Shown here: positions 17,734 through 26,433 of the stretch, one piece after another
Layout: each line of letters begins with the position of its first letter
Numbering within the stretch: position 1 is the first letter of the stretch
Assembly: GCA_946481315.1 (NCBI GenBank)
Contig: CAMLMH010000004.1
Span: 62,001 to 126,000, forward strand
Direction of reading: 5' to 3'
DNA from: an uncultured Bacteriovorax sp.
GTDB lineage: Bacteria; Bdellovibrionota; Bacteriovoracia; Bacteriovoracales; Bacteriovoracaceae
DNA length: 64,000 bases
Made by a program: the position numbers and the translations under genes
The notes under the pieces: model-generated
Databases searched by the model: none
What the model was told of the DNA's origin: nothing
Seen by the model: the letters and a program-made list of their open reading frames with translations, nothing else

Positions 17734-19624
17734 AGTAATGGTTGTCGAAGATGAAAATATTGTAGCTATGGACATTAAGTTAAGTCTGGAAAGGCTTGGT
17801 TACGATGTACCTGCAGTGCTTAGCAATGGTCATGATGCTATTATGAATGCTCAACGATTTTTACCTGACCTTATTTTAATGGACATCAAAATAAAGGGAA
17901 ATATAGACGGTATCGAAACAGCTCGGGAAATTTGGAAGACATTAAGAATTCCAGTTATTTTTCTTACTGCTTACGCTGATGAAAAAACACTGGAACGGGC
18001 CAAGCTCGCTGAGCCTTTTGGCTATATCCTGAAACCTTTTGAAGAAAAGGAGCTGCATACCGCGATAGAAGTCATTCTGAGAAAACATCGGAGTGTTCAG
18101 GCCAGAGAAACTTATCATATGGAAGCCTTGAATGCCAGTGAGGAAAAATTCAAATTATTAGTAGAGTCTATCCAGGACTATGCAATTTATATGCTCGATC
18201 CCAAAGGTTATGTTGAGAGCTGGAACATAGGTGCGGAAAGGATTTTAGGTTACAAAATAGATGAAATAATCGGGAAACATTTTTCAGTTTTTTATTTGCC
18301 AGATGATATTGAAAAAAAACACTATCAATTCATTTTAAGTGAAGCTATGGCCAATTGTCGGTATCAGGAAGAAGGATGGCGAATTAGAAAAAATGGTTCA
18401 ACTTTCATTGCCAATATTAACGTTACTCCGTTGTATGACAGATACAGCAAGTTAAGAGGATATGCTATTGTCACCCGTGACGTAACTCAACTTCGTCAAA
18501 GTGAAATTGAACTTAAATCCACAAAAGACCTTTTGCAGTCAATCATAGACTTTGCCCCGGTTGTTATCTATGTGAAAGACATGGATGGACGTTTTATGCT
18601 GGTGAACCAGAGTTTTTCCGAACTAGTAAGTGTTCCAGTAGACCAGATTATAGGCAAAAAAGATGTGGATTTTTTTCCCAGTGAGATCGCAAAGATTTTT
18701 CGGGATAATGATGATCAGGTTTTACGGGAGCGCAAAGATTTAAAAAAAGAGGAGACTGTTGTTGTCAATGCTAAAGAATATACTTACATGTCTGTTAAAT
18801 TTCCTTTAATTGATTTCAAAGGAAAACCTTATGCCATATGTGGAATTTCTAATAACATTACCGAAAGAAAAGAAGCTGAGGTTCAAAAAGTAAAACTATT
18901 AAAGGAACTTCAGGTTGCATTAAAATCACGCGAAGATTTTATGTCTATAGCCTCTCATGAGTTAAAAACACCTCTGACTACATTAAAATTACGCATTCAA
19001 ATGCAAAAGAAGCTTGCTGAAGACAGTGATCCTAAGGCCTTCGATTCGACGAGAATTAATCTTAACACGGAAATTACTCTAAAGTTGCTGGATCGACTGG
19101 AAAGACTTGTGGATGATATGCTGGATATTTCCCGTATTCGTACTGGCAAGCTCTCAATCAAACCAGAGAAGTCCGATTTAAGTGAAGTTCTGGAAAATTG
19201 TATTAACAGAATGCAGTCGCAGTTTGAAATGACAACAGGGGTTCAGATAAAATTCGCCAGAGATAAAAAATACATCTTGTGGTTCGATCCAATAAGAATT
19301 GAGCAGGTTTTTACAAATTTGCTGCAAAATGCATTGAAATATGGCAACGGAAAACCAGTGGAAGTTTTCCTGCAGGACAAAAAAGACAGTGTAGTCGTTC
19401 AAGTCAAGGATCAGGGAATAGGAATTTCTAAAGAAAATTTGAGCAAGATTTTTGACCGGTTCGAACGCGCAGTGAGTGCTAATGAAGTTAGTGGTCTGGG
19501 ACTGGGGCTTTTTATTGGACGCCAAATTATCGAGGCCCACAAGGGCAGAATTTGGGTAGAAAGTAAGCTCGGTAGTGGTTCTTCCTTTTATTTTGAATTA
19601 CCTAAATCAAACATAGCGGGCTGA
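17720..19624 (+). CDS. Response regulator receiver-PAS-PAS-histidine kinase hybrid
   Basis: An N-terminal receiver domain (about residues 1-120; acidic pocket near VVEDEN, phospho-acceptor Asp55 in LILMDIK, Lys in ILKPF) is followed by two PAS domains (about 140-265 and 270-390). Next are a HisKA domain with SIASHELKTPLTTLK (His413) and a HATPase domain (NLLQNALKYG, DQGIGIS, GLGLGLFIGRQI). The receiver probably takes phosphate from the overlapping upstream kinase and gates this kinase. No DNA-binding or other output domain is encoded here, so the final regulator must be elsewhere. No membrane segments. Confidence 0.9.
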   Translation: MSKIKVMVVEDENIVAMDIKLSLERLGYDVPAVLSNGHDAIMNAQRFLPDLILMDIKIKGNIDGIETAREIWKTLRIPVIFLTAYADEKTLERAKLAEPFGYILKPFEEKELHTAIEVILRKHRSVQARETYHMEALNASEEKFKLLVESIQDYAIYMLDPKGYVESWNIGAERILGYKIDEIIGKHFSVFYLPDDIEKKHYQFILSEAMANCRYQEEGWRIRKNGSTFIANINVTPLYDRYSKLRGYAIVTRDVTQLRQSEIELKSTKDLLQSIIDFAPVVIYVKDMDGRFMLVNQSFSELVSVPVDQIIGKKDVDFFPSEIAKIFRDNDDQVLRERKDLKKEETVVVNAKEYTYMSVKFPLIDFKGKPYAICGISNNITERKEAEVQKVKLLKELQVALKSREDFMSIASHELKTPLTTLKLRIQMQKKLAEDSDPKAFDSTRINLNTEITLKLLDRLERLVDDMLDISRIRTGKLSIKPEKSDLSEVLENCINRMQSQFEMTTGVQIKFARDKKYILWFDPIRIEQVFTNLLQNALKYGNGKPVEVFLQDKKDSVVVQVKDQGIGISKENLSKIFDRFERAVSANEVSGLGLGLFIGRQIIEAHKGRIWVESKLGSGSSFYFELPKSNIAG

Positions 19625-19685
19625 CTTAGGTGAGAGGCCGTGCTACGTTCATTTAACTTTTTTGTTGTCTAATATGGGAGGAAAT

Positions 19686-19910
19686 ATGATCGAAACTTTA
19701 TTAGGCCTTGCGGTCGTTGCTCAATGTTCAACTTACAGCGTGGCCTGTCAGTGTGGTCCATCTATCCCGTTTGAGGGATTTCAAATGTATGTGGTAGAAA
19801 AATGTGATGGACAGGAAACCTGGCACACTGATTATGGTTTGCAGCAGTACGATTCTAAAGAATCCTGCACAGAGGCCATCAAGAGTGAGCCAGTTTGTCA
19901 GAATCTATAA
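19686..19910 (+). CDS. Small Cys-rich protein, possibly exported
   Basis: A 74-residue protein with cysteines in AQCS, VACQCG, EKCDG, ESCTE and PVCQN. The start at 19686 is set by a GGGAGG site 6 bases upstream; a longer frame from 19662 would include that site. The N-terminus MIETLLGLAVVAQ is hydrophobic but short, so export is uncertain. Its end overlaps the convergent lipocalin-like gene by 6 bases. Function unknown. Confidence 0.55.
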   Translation: MIETLLGLAVVAQCSTYSVACQCGPSIPFEGFQMYVVEKCDGQETWHTDYGLQQYDSKESCTEAIKSEPVCQNL

Positions 19911-20930
19911 ATCGTGACTGCCGTATTCAATGCCGGCGTAGTCTGAAGTAAGTGTATCGATCAAGTTCCACTTCAAGACCCCGCGTTGGTAAATTTTAAC
20001 GGTGACTTGGCCATCGAGAGCTTCGTAATCGTGAAAGACCTCTCCTTCGGGAGTGATAAATTTTAAATCCATAAATTTTTCCGGCGGAGCATAGGCACTG
20101 ACGGTGACTTTGTACTTATTATTTTCTCCGCTCATTTCCCATTTTCCCATGGAGATATCCGTTTTGATGCTGTCGAGATCATTAGGGCGAAAATGATATT
20201 CCTTTCCCTTATGTTTAAGACCAATAGAGACACCTTTTAACGGAAAATCTGTTCCGTAGTAGCGGGGGAAACCTCCGCCCACAGCCAGAGCTGACTCTGG
20301 ATTTTCTTTGAACTGATTAGAGACAATCCACGTCCACCATTTTGGAAAGGCCTTACCCCAGTTCCTGTCCTGATAGCAGGGAGCATCGGTGAACTGACGC
20401 AGCTGATTTTTCGAAATAATAGTACCGGAACATCTGGCGCTGGCCTGTGCCGGGTACCATTCGATATCGGTGATACCTTTTCCTAAGGCCCAACTGACCG
20501 GATTGTAACTCCACTCTTTGCGGATGGAGACATCCCAGGAAAACTGTTCATCGTTTGTTTGTTCAAGATTACCGCTGAAGTTAGTATCCGTGGCCTGATT
20601 GTTTTTAATTTGTACCAGTGTCTGTGTTTTGCTGGCGAAAAAATCCTGCACATCAAATTTATCTTCAACAATAATCTTGTTTTTGAAATCTCCCATACTC
20701 ACATAAGAGCGGGTTCCTTTCATTGTATTGTTTTTATCCCAGGGATTGATGACTCCGTAGATAAAATAAAAAGATTCTCCGGTATCAGGAAGAACAACTT
20801 TGTAATACCACCATTCAAACCACGGTGTATTTTTTTTCTCCTGATATCGATAAGTGTTGAAGGGATCAACCTCTGCCAGAGCATTAACTTGAAGACAGAG
20901 AACACAAAGTAGGAGAAGTATTTTTTTCAT
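19905..20930 (-). CDS. Exported tocopherol-cyclase/CrtC-like lipocalin protein
   Basis: A signal peptide (MKKILLLLCVLCLQVNALA) precedes a double lipocalin-like barrel of the tocopherol cyclase/hydroxyneurosporene synthase family: WFEWWYYKVVLPDTG near the N-terminus and YQDRNWGKAFPKWWTW in the middle are characteristic. Family members act on prenylated or other lipophilic substrates; tocopherol itself is unlikely here, and the substrate is not known. The periplasmic location is unusual for the enzyme members. Transcribed from a promoter abutting the start codon. Confidence 0.75.
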   Translation of the reverse strand: MKKILLLLCVLCLQVNALAEVDPFNTYRYQEKKNTPWFEWWYYKVVLPDTGESFYFIYGVINPWDKNNTMKGTRSYVSMGDFKNKIIVEDKFDVQDFFASKTQTLVQIKNNQATDTNFSGNLEQTNDEQFSWDVSIRKEWSYNPVSWALGKGITDIEWYPAQASARCSGTIISKNQLRQFTDAPCYQDRNWGKAFPKWWTWIVSNQFKENPESALAVGGGFPRYYGTDFPLKGVSIGLKHKGKEYHFRPNDLDSIKTDISMGKWEMSGENNKYKVTVSAYAPPEKFMDLKFITPEGEVFHDYEALDGQVTVKIYQRGVLKWNLIDTLTSDYAGIEYGSHDL

Positions 20931-20936
20931 GCAAAG

Positions 20937-20965
20937 ATTATTCTTCTTTTAAAAAAAGACGTCAA
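20937..20965 (-). promoter_or_regulatory. Promoter of the tocopherol-cyclase-like gene, leaderless
   Basis: On the minus strand TTGACG (20960-20965), a 17-base spacer and AATAAT (20937-20942), with the ATG 6 bases after the -10 box. The transcript would begin at the start codon. Confidence 0.65.
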
Positions 20966-20992
20966 AGTCTTGTGCTTGCCAATTCTGGCATT

Positions 20993-21961
20993 TTACTGAC
21001 AGAGTTTGTTGAGATCGCGCGATGCCCGGTCAAATTCTTTTTTATTTTTAAAGAATTCTTCCACAAAGGCATCATTTTGATTTCTTTCGACTCGGGCGGT
21101 GTAGGATTTTATGCGGGCCTGATAGGCCTGGCTGGAGCGAAGATCACAGTAGACTTCAGCAAGTGCCGGTTTAATATCCTTCCAGATGCGCTCTTTCCAG
21201 AAGGCGAATTGAAAAGATTCATCCATTTTGGGATTGATATAATTTCTAATATCAAAAGAGCGCAGGGGATTTTTTTTCCATTCATTCTTTTCGCGGATGA
21301 GATAAGGATTTTCACCAGCGCACAAAGAGCGTGCAAACATCATTCCCTGGTAGTTGGCCTCCAGATCGCCAAAAGAGAGAACACCACCCAGAGTATAACC
21401 GAGAAGGTGGACTTCTTGTTTTATTCCTTTCATGACAGACTGTTTGATGGCCTCTGTTTCAGAAAGTCCTTCAGATTTAAGTTTCAGGTATCTCCGGAAA
21501 TAGTTGCGACCGATGAGAGCAAAATGTCCCAGTTTGTCTGTTCCGATGTAGACTCCGCCGACATTGATTGTTTTGGAGAGAACACCAAAGAGCAAAAAGG
21601 GAAAGCCGGCATCCCGGTAAATCGATTGATTGACGTATTCCTGCATACCAACGGTGTCATCAGGGTAGCGTTCAATATCCGGTGATGTTTTAGCAAAAGT
21701 ACTGATGGCACTTATTTCATAACGGCCAACGATTTCCGTCATGACTTCATCACTTAATTTTTCGCAGGTGAGACTTTTTCTTTTTTGATTGGCCCGATCC
21801 AGGGCCTTTTGTATTTTGGTCGTGACATAATTGTTAAGAGCAGGCGAGGCATCTTGTAAAATGGTTGTGGCCGCATGAAACTGGTCTGTCTCCAGCGCCA
21901 GAGCACTAAGAGGAAGAAAAGAGATAAGCAATACAGATAAATAGTTTTTTATTTGGTGCAT
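20993..21961 (-). CDS. Exported protein of unknown function
   Basis: A signal peptide (about residues 1-23, ending LSALALE) precedes a 300-residue soluble, largely helical protein. A central stretch VYIGTDKLGHFALIGRNYFR has the DKLGHF motif seen in YfiM/DUF2279-type proteins, but the rest does not let me assign that family firmly. The C-terminal part is rich in Lys, Arg and Glu. It lies on the same strand as the lipocalin-like gene, which has its own promoter. Function unknown; probably periplasmic. Confidence 0.65.
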   Translation of the reverse strand: MHQIKNYLSVLLISFLPLSALALETDQFHAATTILQDASPALNNYVTTKIQKALDRANQKRKSLTCEKLSDEVMTEIVGRYEISAISTFAKTSPDIERYPDDTVGMQEYVNQSIYRDAGFPFLLFGVLSKTINVGGVYIGTDKLGHFALIGRNYFRRYLKLKSEGLSETEAIKQSVMKGIKQEVHLLGYTLGGVLSFGDLEANYQGMMFARSLCAGENPYLIREKNEWKKNPLRSFDIRNYINPKMDESFQFAFWKERIWKDIKPALAEVYCDLRSSQAYQARIKSYTARVERNQNDAFVEEFFKNKKEFDRASRDLNKLCQ

Positions 21962-22019
21962 AGGTAGAGCATCCTAGCACGAGTTGTTTTTACCAGCGTA
22001 AATCTGAAAAAATTACAGA

Positions 22020-22184
22020 TCAGCTAAGGAAGTAAAAGGCGGCATGGAAAAGCCCGAATAAGGCCAGGGAGTAGGGCGGGTAACGTTTTTCAGCTTTGTC
22101 TTTTCCGTGCATTCTGGAGGCGAGGAAAAAGCCCATGGCACCAGCACAGGCACCGAAAATTCCGCTCAATAATACTTTGTCCAT
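22020..22184 (-). CDS. Small membrane protein, 54 residues
   Basis: Found by reading the minus strand. The frame encodes a 54-residue protein with two hydrophobic stretches (residues 4-22, rich in Gly/Ala/Phe, and 40-53) joined by a basic loop, as in a small hairpin inner-membrane protein. A GAGG ribosome binding site lies 5 bases before the ATG. It fills most of the gap between the exported protein and the nuclease gene. Function unknown. Confidence 0.6.
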   Translation of the reverse strand: MDKVLLSGIFGACAGAMGFFLASRMHGKDKAEKRYPPYSLALFGLFHAAFYFLS

Positions 22185-22322
22185 AGAGACCTCGCAGTTG
22201 AAAACCAGTTATAAGCATATCGGTTTCAAAAAAAGTTTCTAGAGGGATCTTACTGTGTAAAAAGCTCACACCTCTTTCTTCTAAGCTATACAAAAATGGT
22301 TTTTGCGGGCATTAATCTTTTC

Positions 22323-22979
22323 ATGAATAAATCCATTGTATTGCCCCTGAGTTTAAGTCTCTCTTTTCTTTTTTCCTCTCACGTTTACGCTGATGTAAGC
22401 GGCAAGGTTTTCTCTGTTCACGACGGAGATACGATTGTGATGGTGGAGACAATAACCGGCAAAAAAAATAAGGTCAGACTTTTAGGGGTGGATACTCCGG
22501 AAGTGGATTTTATGGGAGCAACTCAAGGAGAGACGGCGATTCTGGCCCGCGATCATCTGCGCTCCCTGCTGCCTCTCAATGCTGACATTGTGGTGAAACC
22601 TCAGGACAACAGCATGGACTCTAACGGCCGTCTGCTGGGTCAGATTTTTTATAAAGGTCAGGACATCAATCTCCTCATGCTTCGTGCCGGATGGGGTGCG
22701 ATGTACTTCATTTATCCGTTTGATAAAAAACTTGTCAGTGACTACACACGAGTTTCGGAGGAAGCTGTGATCAATAAACGCGGAATTTTTGCGCCGGTTT
22801 TTGCCGATGGACAAGTGCCTTATGTCTTCCGGCAGGACATAAAAGGACTTCCGGGAACAAATCTGGTGGGCGATTTTCAGACGAAATTGCTTAAAAATTC
22901 AGTGGATGAGGTTCCGGTTTATAGACGGGTTTTCTTTAATTCCGAAACGATTGCCCGCTCTCAGGGATATCGCTACTAG
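22323..22979 (+). CDS. Exported thermonuclease-like nuclease
   Basis: A staphylococcal-nuclease domain that hydrolyses DNA or RNA with calcium. A signal peptide (MNKSIVLPLSLSLSFLFSSHVYA) precedes the SNase signature: VHDGDTIVM, KVRLLGVDTPE with the first catalytic Arg, GETA with the Glu, and DSNGRLLG with the second Arg. The C-terminal 60 residues extend beyond the usual domain. I chose the ATG at 22323 because it gives a clean signal peptide; an ATG at 22296 would add nine residues before it. A TATACA box at 22287-22292 would place the transcript start near 22299, favouring the downstream ATG. In a predator, secreted nucleases could digest host nucleic acid (inference). Confidence 0.87.
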   Translation: MNKSIVLPLSLSLSFLFSSHVYADVSGKVFSVHDGDTIVMVETITGKKNKVRLLGVDTPEVDFMGATQGETAILARDHLRSLLPLNADIVVKPQDNSMDSNGRLLGQIFYKGQDINLLMLRAGWGAMYFIYPFDKKLVSDYTRVSEEAVINKRGIFAPVFADGQVPYVFRQDIKGLPGTNLVGDFQTKLLKNSVDEVPVYRRVFFNSETIARSQGYRY

Positions 22980-23075
22980 TCTAAAAGATTCTTACTTTTG
23001 ACTTACAGTCACTATTCAAACAGCAACTTTATCTCCTAGGATGTCTGGACTTAGTTTTCATCAAAGGATTGGTTT

Positions 23076-23636
23076 ATGAAATGTTTAATGAGTTGTCTGT
23101 TTCTGCTCTTCACCTTTTCTGCCAATGCGGCCGGAACTTTTCCCCTTAAAGAAGTGAAATTTGAATTGAAAACGTCTGATGTCGTCGCAAAGACAGAAAG
23201 ATCTCTAGCAGACCCAGAACCAATTTTGATTGAATATCAACCGGTGGATGCGGTTATCACCAACAAAGAAGTGCGGGGAAATATCATTGAGTTTGATGCG
23301 ACAAAAAGTATACTGGGGATCAAAAAAACGGCCCATGTTTATGGCATTGTCACCATCACCCGAAACGATACGCTTTGTCCGAAAAAAACAATGGGCTATG
23401 ATTTAATTATGGATCTTATGCAGTCGAGTGATCTGGTTTCAAAAAATATTGAAAAGCTGACTGCTACTTTATGTTTTGATCAAAAAGGAGACACAGTCCT
23501 GGCCGGGCATTCAACTGGTCTGATGTACAAGAGCGATGATTACAACCGTATTGAAGGCGGAATCATCCGCACGTTTATCGATAATCAGGTTGAACCAATC
23601 ATTAAGGCACTTAAGACTGTTGTCGAGCGCGAATAA
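23076..23636 (+). CDS. Exported protein of unknown function
   Basis: A signal peptide (MKCLMSCLFLLFTFSANAA) precedes a 165-residue domain with alternating beta-strand pattern and two cysteines (DTLCPKK and TLCFDQ). It resembles lipid-binding YceI-like or similar periplasmic beta proteins only in general pattern, so no family is claimed. An AAGGA site precedes the ATG. It converges on the ferredoxin-like gene, overlapping by 26 bases. Confidence 0.6.
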   Translation: MKCLMSCLFLLFTFSANAAGTFPLKEVKFELKTSDVVAKTERSLADPEPILIEYQPVDAVITNKEVRGNIIEFDATKSILGIKKTAHVYGIVTITRNDTLCPKKTMGYDLIMDLMQSSDLVSKNIEKLTATLCFDQKGDTVLAGHSTGLMYKSDDYNRIEGGIIRTFIDNQVEPIIKALKTVVERE

Positions 23637-24174
23637 CCATCTCGTGATAGTGAAGCTGTTCGGATGTATACTGATGATCAGTGGCAACCGGACAGCTTAG
23701 TCTTTTTTCTGTAAATGTTCCCTCTTTTTTCAGACACCACTTTTCCGCACATTGATCACAAGGAGAAATAAAGGAATTAAGAGAGATTTCCGGCAAAGTT
23801 TCAAGCGGGAGACTCACCAGTGCGCGAAAAGCAAACCACAGTCCAAACTCAGGATGAATATCAATGAAAAGTGGGGAAGGAGCACAAAGATTAAGATCGC
23901 GTCCCAACTGTTGCAGTGGATAGTTTTCTTTCCCATGGGGAAAAAGAATGGAGCTGGTCAGATCCAGCTGCAATTTATTTTTCCCAAAAAGGAGAACTTC
24001 AGAAGTCGTATAATCGTCTATTGGATTTTCCCCGGAAAGAGGATGCGAAAGTGTATTCCAGAAGTGCTTTCCCCCCGTGGCCAGCAGTAAAAGTTGTTTG
24101 TCGGGAAAGTTTTTGACCAACACGATATTAAAACCGCGATCAGACCAATATGATTTTATTTCACTCATCTCCAC
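23611..24174 (-). CDS. QueG-related ferredoxin-like protein
   Basis: Resembles the uncharacterised ferredoxin-like family related to the C-terminal part of epoxyqueuosine reductase. Matching elements are GGKHFWNTLSHPL, a conserved NPIDDYT, the ILFPHGKENYPLQQLGRD block, FIDIHPEFGLWFAFRALVSL, and the Cys block PCDQCAEKWC followed after 13 residues by SCPVATDH. The Cys spacing (C-x2-C-x4-C-x13-C) is wider than in a typical 4Fe-4S motif, so cluster binding is uncertain. The frame opens with GTG at 24174; an ATG at 24168 is an alternative. It follows the methyltransferase gene by 2 bases and is surely co-transcribed with it. Confidence 0.65.
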   Translation of the reverse strand: MEMSEIKSYWSDRGFNIVLVKNFPDKQLLLLATGGKHFWNTLSHPLSGENPIDDYTTSEVLLFGKNKLQLDLTSSILFPHGKENYPLQQLGRDLNLCAPSPLFIDIHPEFGLWFAFRALVSLPLETLPEISLNSFISPCDQCAEKWCLKKEGTFTEKRLSCPVATDHQYTSEQLHYHEMVIRARQQS

Positions 24175-24176
24175 GA

Positions 24177-24992
24177 TTAAGCAGGAAGATAATAGCGCGA
24201 TTTAAGTTCACCAAGATCCAGTCGCTCCAGGATTTCAATCAGAGCGTTTGCGGCCTTTTTACGATTCACATCATTATTCTTTTTAGCAATAATAATTTCG
24301 TTTTTCATAGAATGCTCCCAGCCGATGAGTTCAGTGGCCGTAACCTGATAACCATGGGCCTCAAGCTGCAGGCAACGAAGAACGTTGGTGAGATGTGAGC
24401 CGAATTCCCGGGTGTGCAGTGGGTGGCGCCAGATTTCAGACAGAGAATCTTTCATCTGATTTTTTTTCTGACGAAGCAGCGAGGCTATCTCCGCCTGACA
24501 GCATGGGACAATGACAATGTAGCGGGCCCCTTTTTTGAGCGCGAAATCAATAGCATCATCCGTGGCCGTATTGCAGGCGTGCAGAGCGGTAACCATTTCC
24601 ACTTTTTCCGGCAAAAGTTGTGAAGTTGTCGATTCTGCCACACTCAGGTTAAAAAAATGCATTCGCAAAAATTTGCAGGCACAGGCCAGTTCGACAGATT
24701 TTCTGATCAGGTCTTCGCGCGTTTCGATCCCGTAAACGGATCCATAATTTTCATGCTTAAAAAATAGATCATAAAGCATAAAACCCAGATAAGATTTTCC
24801 GGCCCCGTGATCAACAACACTAAAAGGTTTTTGCTCCGCTGAGAGCTCATCAAGCATTGGTTTTATGAAATTAAAAAGATGCTGAACTTGTTTGAGTTTT
24901 CGTCGACTGTCCTGATTGAGTTTCCCCTCGCGGGTGAGAATGTGCAGTTCCTTCAACAGGTGCACGGATTGGTTGGATAATTCGTCTTGCAT
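24177..24992 (-). CDS. SAM-dependent methyltransferase (Methyltransf_32-like)
   Basis: A class I Rossmann methyltransferase. Motif I is VVDHGAGKSYLGFML, the acidic ribose-binding residue lies at YGIET, and the later ALHACNTATDDAIDFAL and IVPCCQAE blocks are typical of the METTL25/GSTCD-related family, whose characterised members act on rRNA or protein. The first 50 residues are helical, and the C-terminal 60 are basic. Substrate not predictable. A TATACT box 10 bases before the ATG suggests a very short leader. It heads a two-gene unit with the ferredoxin-like protein. Confidence 0.8.
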   Translation of the reverse strand: MQDELSNQSVHLLKELHILTREGKLNQDSRRKLKQVQHLFNFIKPMLDELSAEQKPFSVVDHGAGKSYLGFMLYDLFFKHENYGSVYGIETREDLIRKSVELACACKFLRMHFFNLSVAESTTSQLLPEKVEMVTALHACNTATDDAIDFALKKGARYIVIVPCCQAEIASLLRQKKNQMKDSLSEIWRHPLHTREFGSHLTNVLRCLQLEAHGYQVTATELIGWEHSMKNEIIIAKKNNDVNRKKAANALIEILERLDLGELKSRYYLPA

Positions 24993-25389
24993 AATAAAAG
25001 AAAGTATAACAGGTAAAAAGAAGAAGGGAATACTGTGAAAGGTTGGAGGGACATTTTTTCAAGTATTCCCTGGAAACTTCACCGAAAATGATCCGGCAAA
25101 GAGATCTTCTTCATTTCTTTTTTAGGTGGCGATTGTTAAAATCATGGCAACGACAACCATCATAAGACCGGATAGGGCCACAGAAATCACTTCTTTTTTC
25201 AAATCGATGGCCAAGAGAGTAGTTTTTTTCATAATCCTCCATGGATGTTTGGAAGGACTTACTTTTCCTTCTATGACTAATTGGGATACTTTATTTTGCA
25301 CTGAGTTTAAGTATTAACCTATTCGAAAAAATCAATAGGATCATTCACAAAATAAATGGATAAGTTTACACTCAAGTATCGAGGTTTTT
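24993..25389. other. 397-base intergenic region with one small minus-strand ORF
   Basis: It separates the divergent methyltransferase and DUF3445 genes. The only supported content is the 36-codon ORF at 25122-25232. The plus-strand frame at 25126-25317 has no ribosome binding site and runs antisense to it. A GAGG ribosome binding site for the DUF3445 gene lies at its right end. No hairpin with a T-run was found. Confidence 0.5.
25122..25232 (-). CDS. Small single-span membrane protein, 36 residues
   Basis: The frame starts at an ATG preceded by GGAGG with ideal spacing and encodes a short charged N-terminus (MKKTTLLAIDLKKE), then a 20-residue hydrophobic helix rich in Met, Val and Ala, ending in TIAT. 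The ribosome binding site and the clean helix are the support. Such small proteins often modulate larger membrane complexes, but nothing points to a partner. Confidence 0.5.
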   Translation of the reverse strand: MKKTTLLAIDLKKEVISVALSGLMMVVVAMILTIAT

Positions 25390-26373
25390 ATGTTTAGTGA
25401 AAAATTACCAGTGTATTTTCCTATCGAACGTGGACTCTACGAAGTGGGGCCCGGGTTACGAAGCCTAGACCATGATTTTGGCAATCCCGAATTCGACGGA
25501 AAAATCTTTCATATTACAAAAAATTTTCCTCTGTATCGCCAGAATAAACTGGAAGCGCGACAAGAGAGGCTGGAGAAATACTACTGTAAAAAAAATCTTT
25601 CAGCTACCCGCGAATCAACGCTCGCTTCATTTTTAATCTCCCGCTTTTGTCTGGAATATCCTCAGCTTTTTGAGCTGCAGGAGAACGTGCTCTTTTGTCG
25701 TCATACCGGTGATAAGATCAGTTTTAATTCAAACTATTCTCTGACTAATTTTAAAAGCAATCTCGCAGAGATCAGACCTCAAGTAAACGACATTATCGAT
25801 GCTCTGGCCTTACAGGTAGAAGAGGACATTGCCCTGGTCTGCCGGGAGATGAGCGAGTCATCTTCCCGGGATCATTTGGGACTTTTACATCTTTGCAGTC
25901 CCAGTCATTGGGCAGCGGAAGATAAAATAGGGATGAATTTTTTTGATATTCACGTAGACATTCCAGGTATTGAAAAAGTCAACCGCGTGGCCGATAAGCT
26001 GGTTGATACCATGATTACCAAGGGTCCCTATGTCCGTTTTATCTGGAGTTTTGTCACTGATCAACGTCTGAATCATCATCCAGTTGCTCCGGAAGGAATT
26101 GATCCGGTAATGTGGAAAGGCAGAAGTTTTAATGAAATGGCCGAGATCCCATTTTATTTCCGGATTGAGCGTCAAGTGACCTGGGGATTTCCAGAAATCG
26201 ATTCTTCGCTTTTTACAATCGGAGTGACTTTCATGCCCGGAACGGCGGTAAAAAACAATCCTTTGTATCGGGATCAACTAATCAGTGCTCTTCATTCAAT
26301 GTCTCCCGAAAGCCGGGTCTATAAGGGTGTGGCCAATTGTTTTGATCAACTCATCAACTGGTTGCAAAACTAA
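25390..26373 (+). CDS. DUF3445 protein, heme-dependent oxidative N-demethylase-like
   Basis: Matches the DUF3445/HODM alpha-subunit-like family: YPQLFELQENV, the LLHLCSPSHWAAEDKIGMNF block, IHVDIPGIEKVN, the His-rich LNHHPVAPEG, and FYFRIERQVTWGFPEIDSSLFTI near the C-terminus. Characterised relatives bind heme b and remove methyl groups from alkylamines. Partner subunits of the known enzyme are not encoded nearby. Length (327) is normal for the family. GAGG at suitable spacing supports the start. The substrate is unknown here. Confidence 0.75.
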   Translation: MFSEKLPVYFPIERGLYEVGPGLRSLDHDFGNPEFDGKIFHITKNFPLYRQNKLEARQERLEKYYCKKNLSATRESTLASFLISRFCLEYPQLFELQENVLFCRHTGDKISFNSNYSLTNFKSNLAEIRPQVNDIIDALALQVEEDIALVCREMSESSSRDHLGLLHLCSPSHWAAEDKIGMNFFDIHVDIPGIEKVNRVADKLVDTMITKGPYVRFIWSFVTDQRLNHHPVAPEGIDPVMWKGRSFNEMAEIPFYFRIERQVTWGFPEIDSSLFTIGVTFMPGTAVKNNPLYRDQLISALHSMSPESRVYKGVANCFDQLINWLQN

Positions 26374-26433
26374 ATTCACCCGATCATTTTTGCCCGCTGG
26401 ATCGGATCAAGGGTGCTCACGTAAAATGAAACC

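Noticed and set aside
20972..21685. Plus-strand 237-residue frame
   Set aside because: Exactly antisense to the exported protein at 20993-21961, which has a signal peptide; the plus frame shows no motif or ribosome binding site.
25126..25317. Plus-strand 63-residue frame in an intergenic gap
   Set aside because: No ribosome binding site, odd composition, and it lies antisense to the better supported 36-residue membrane protein.
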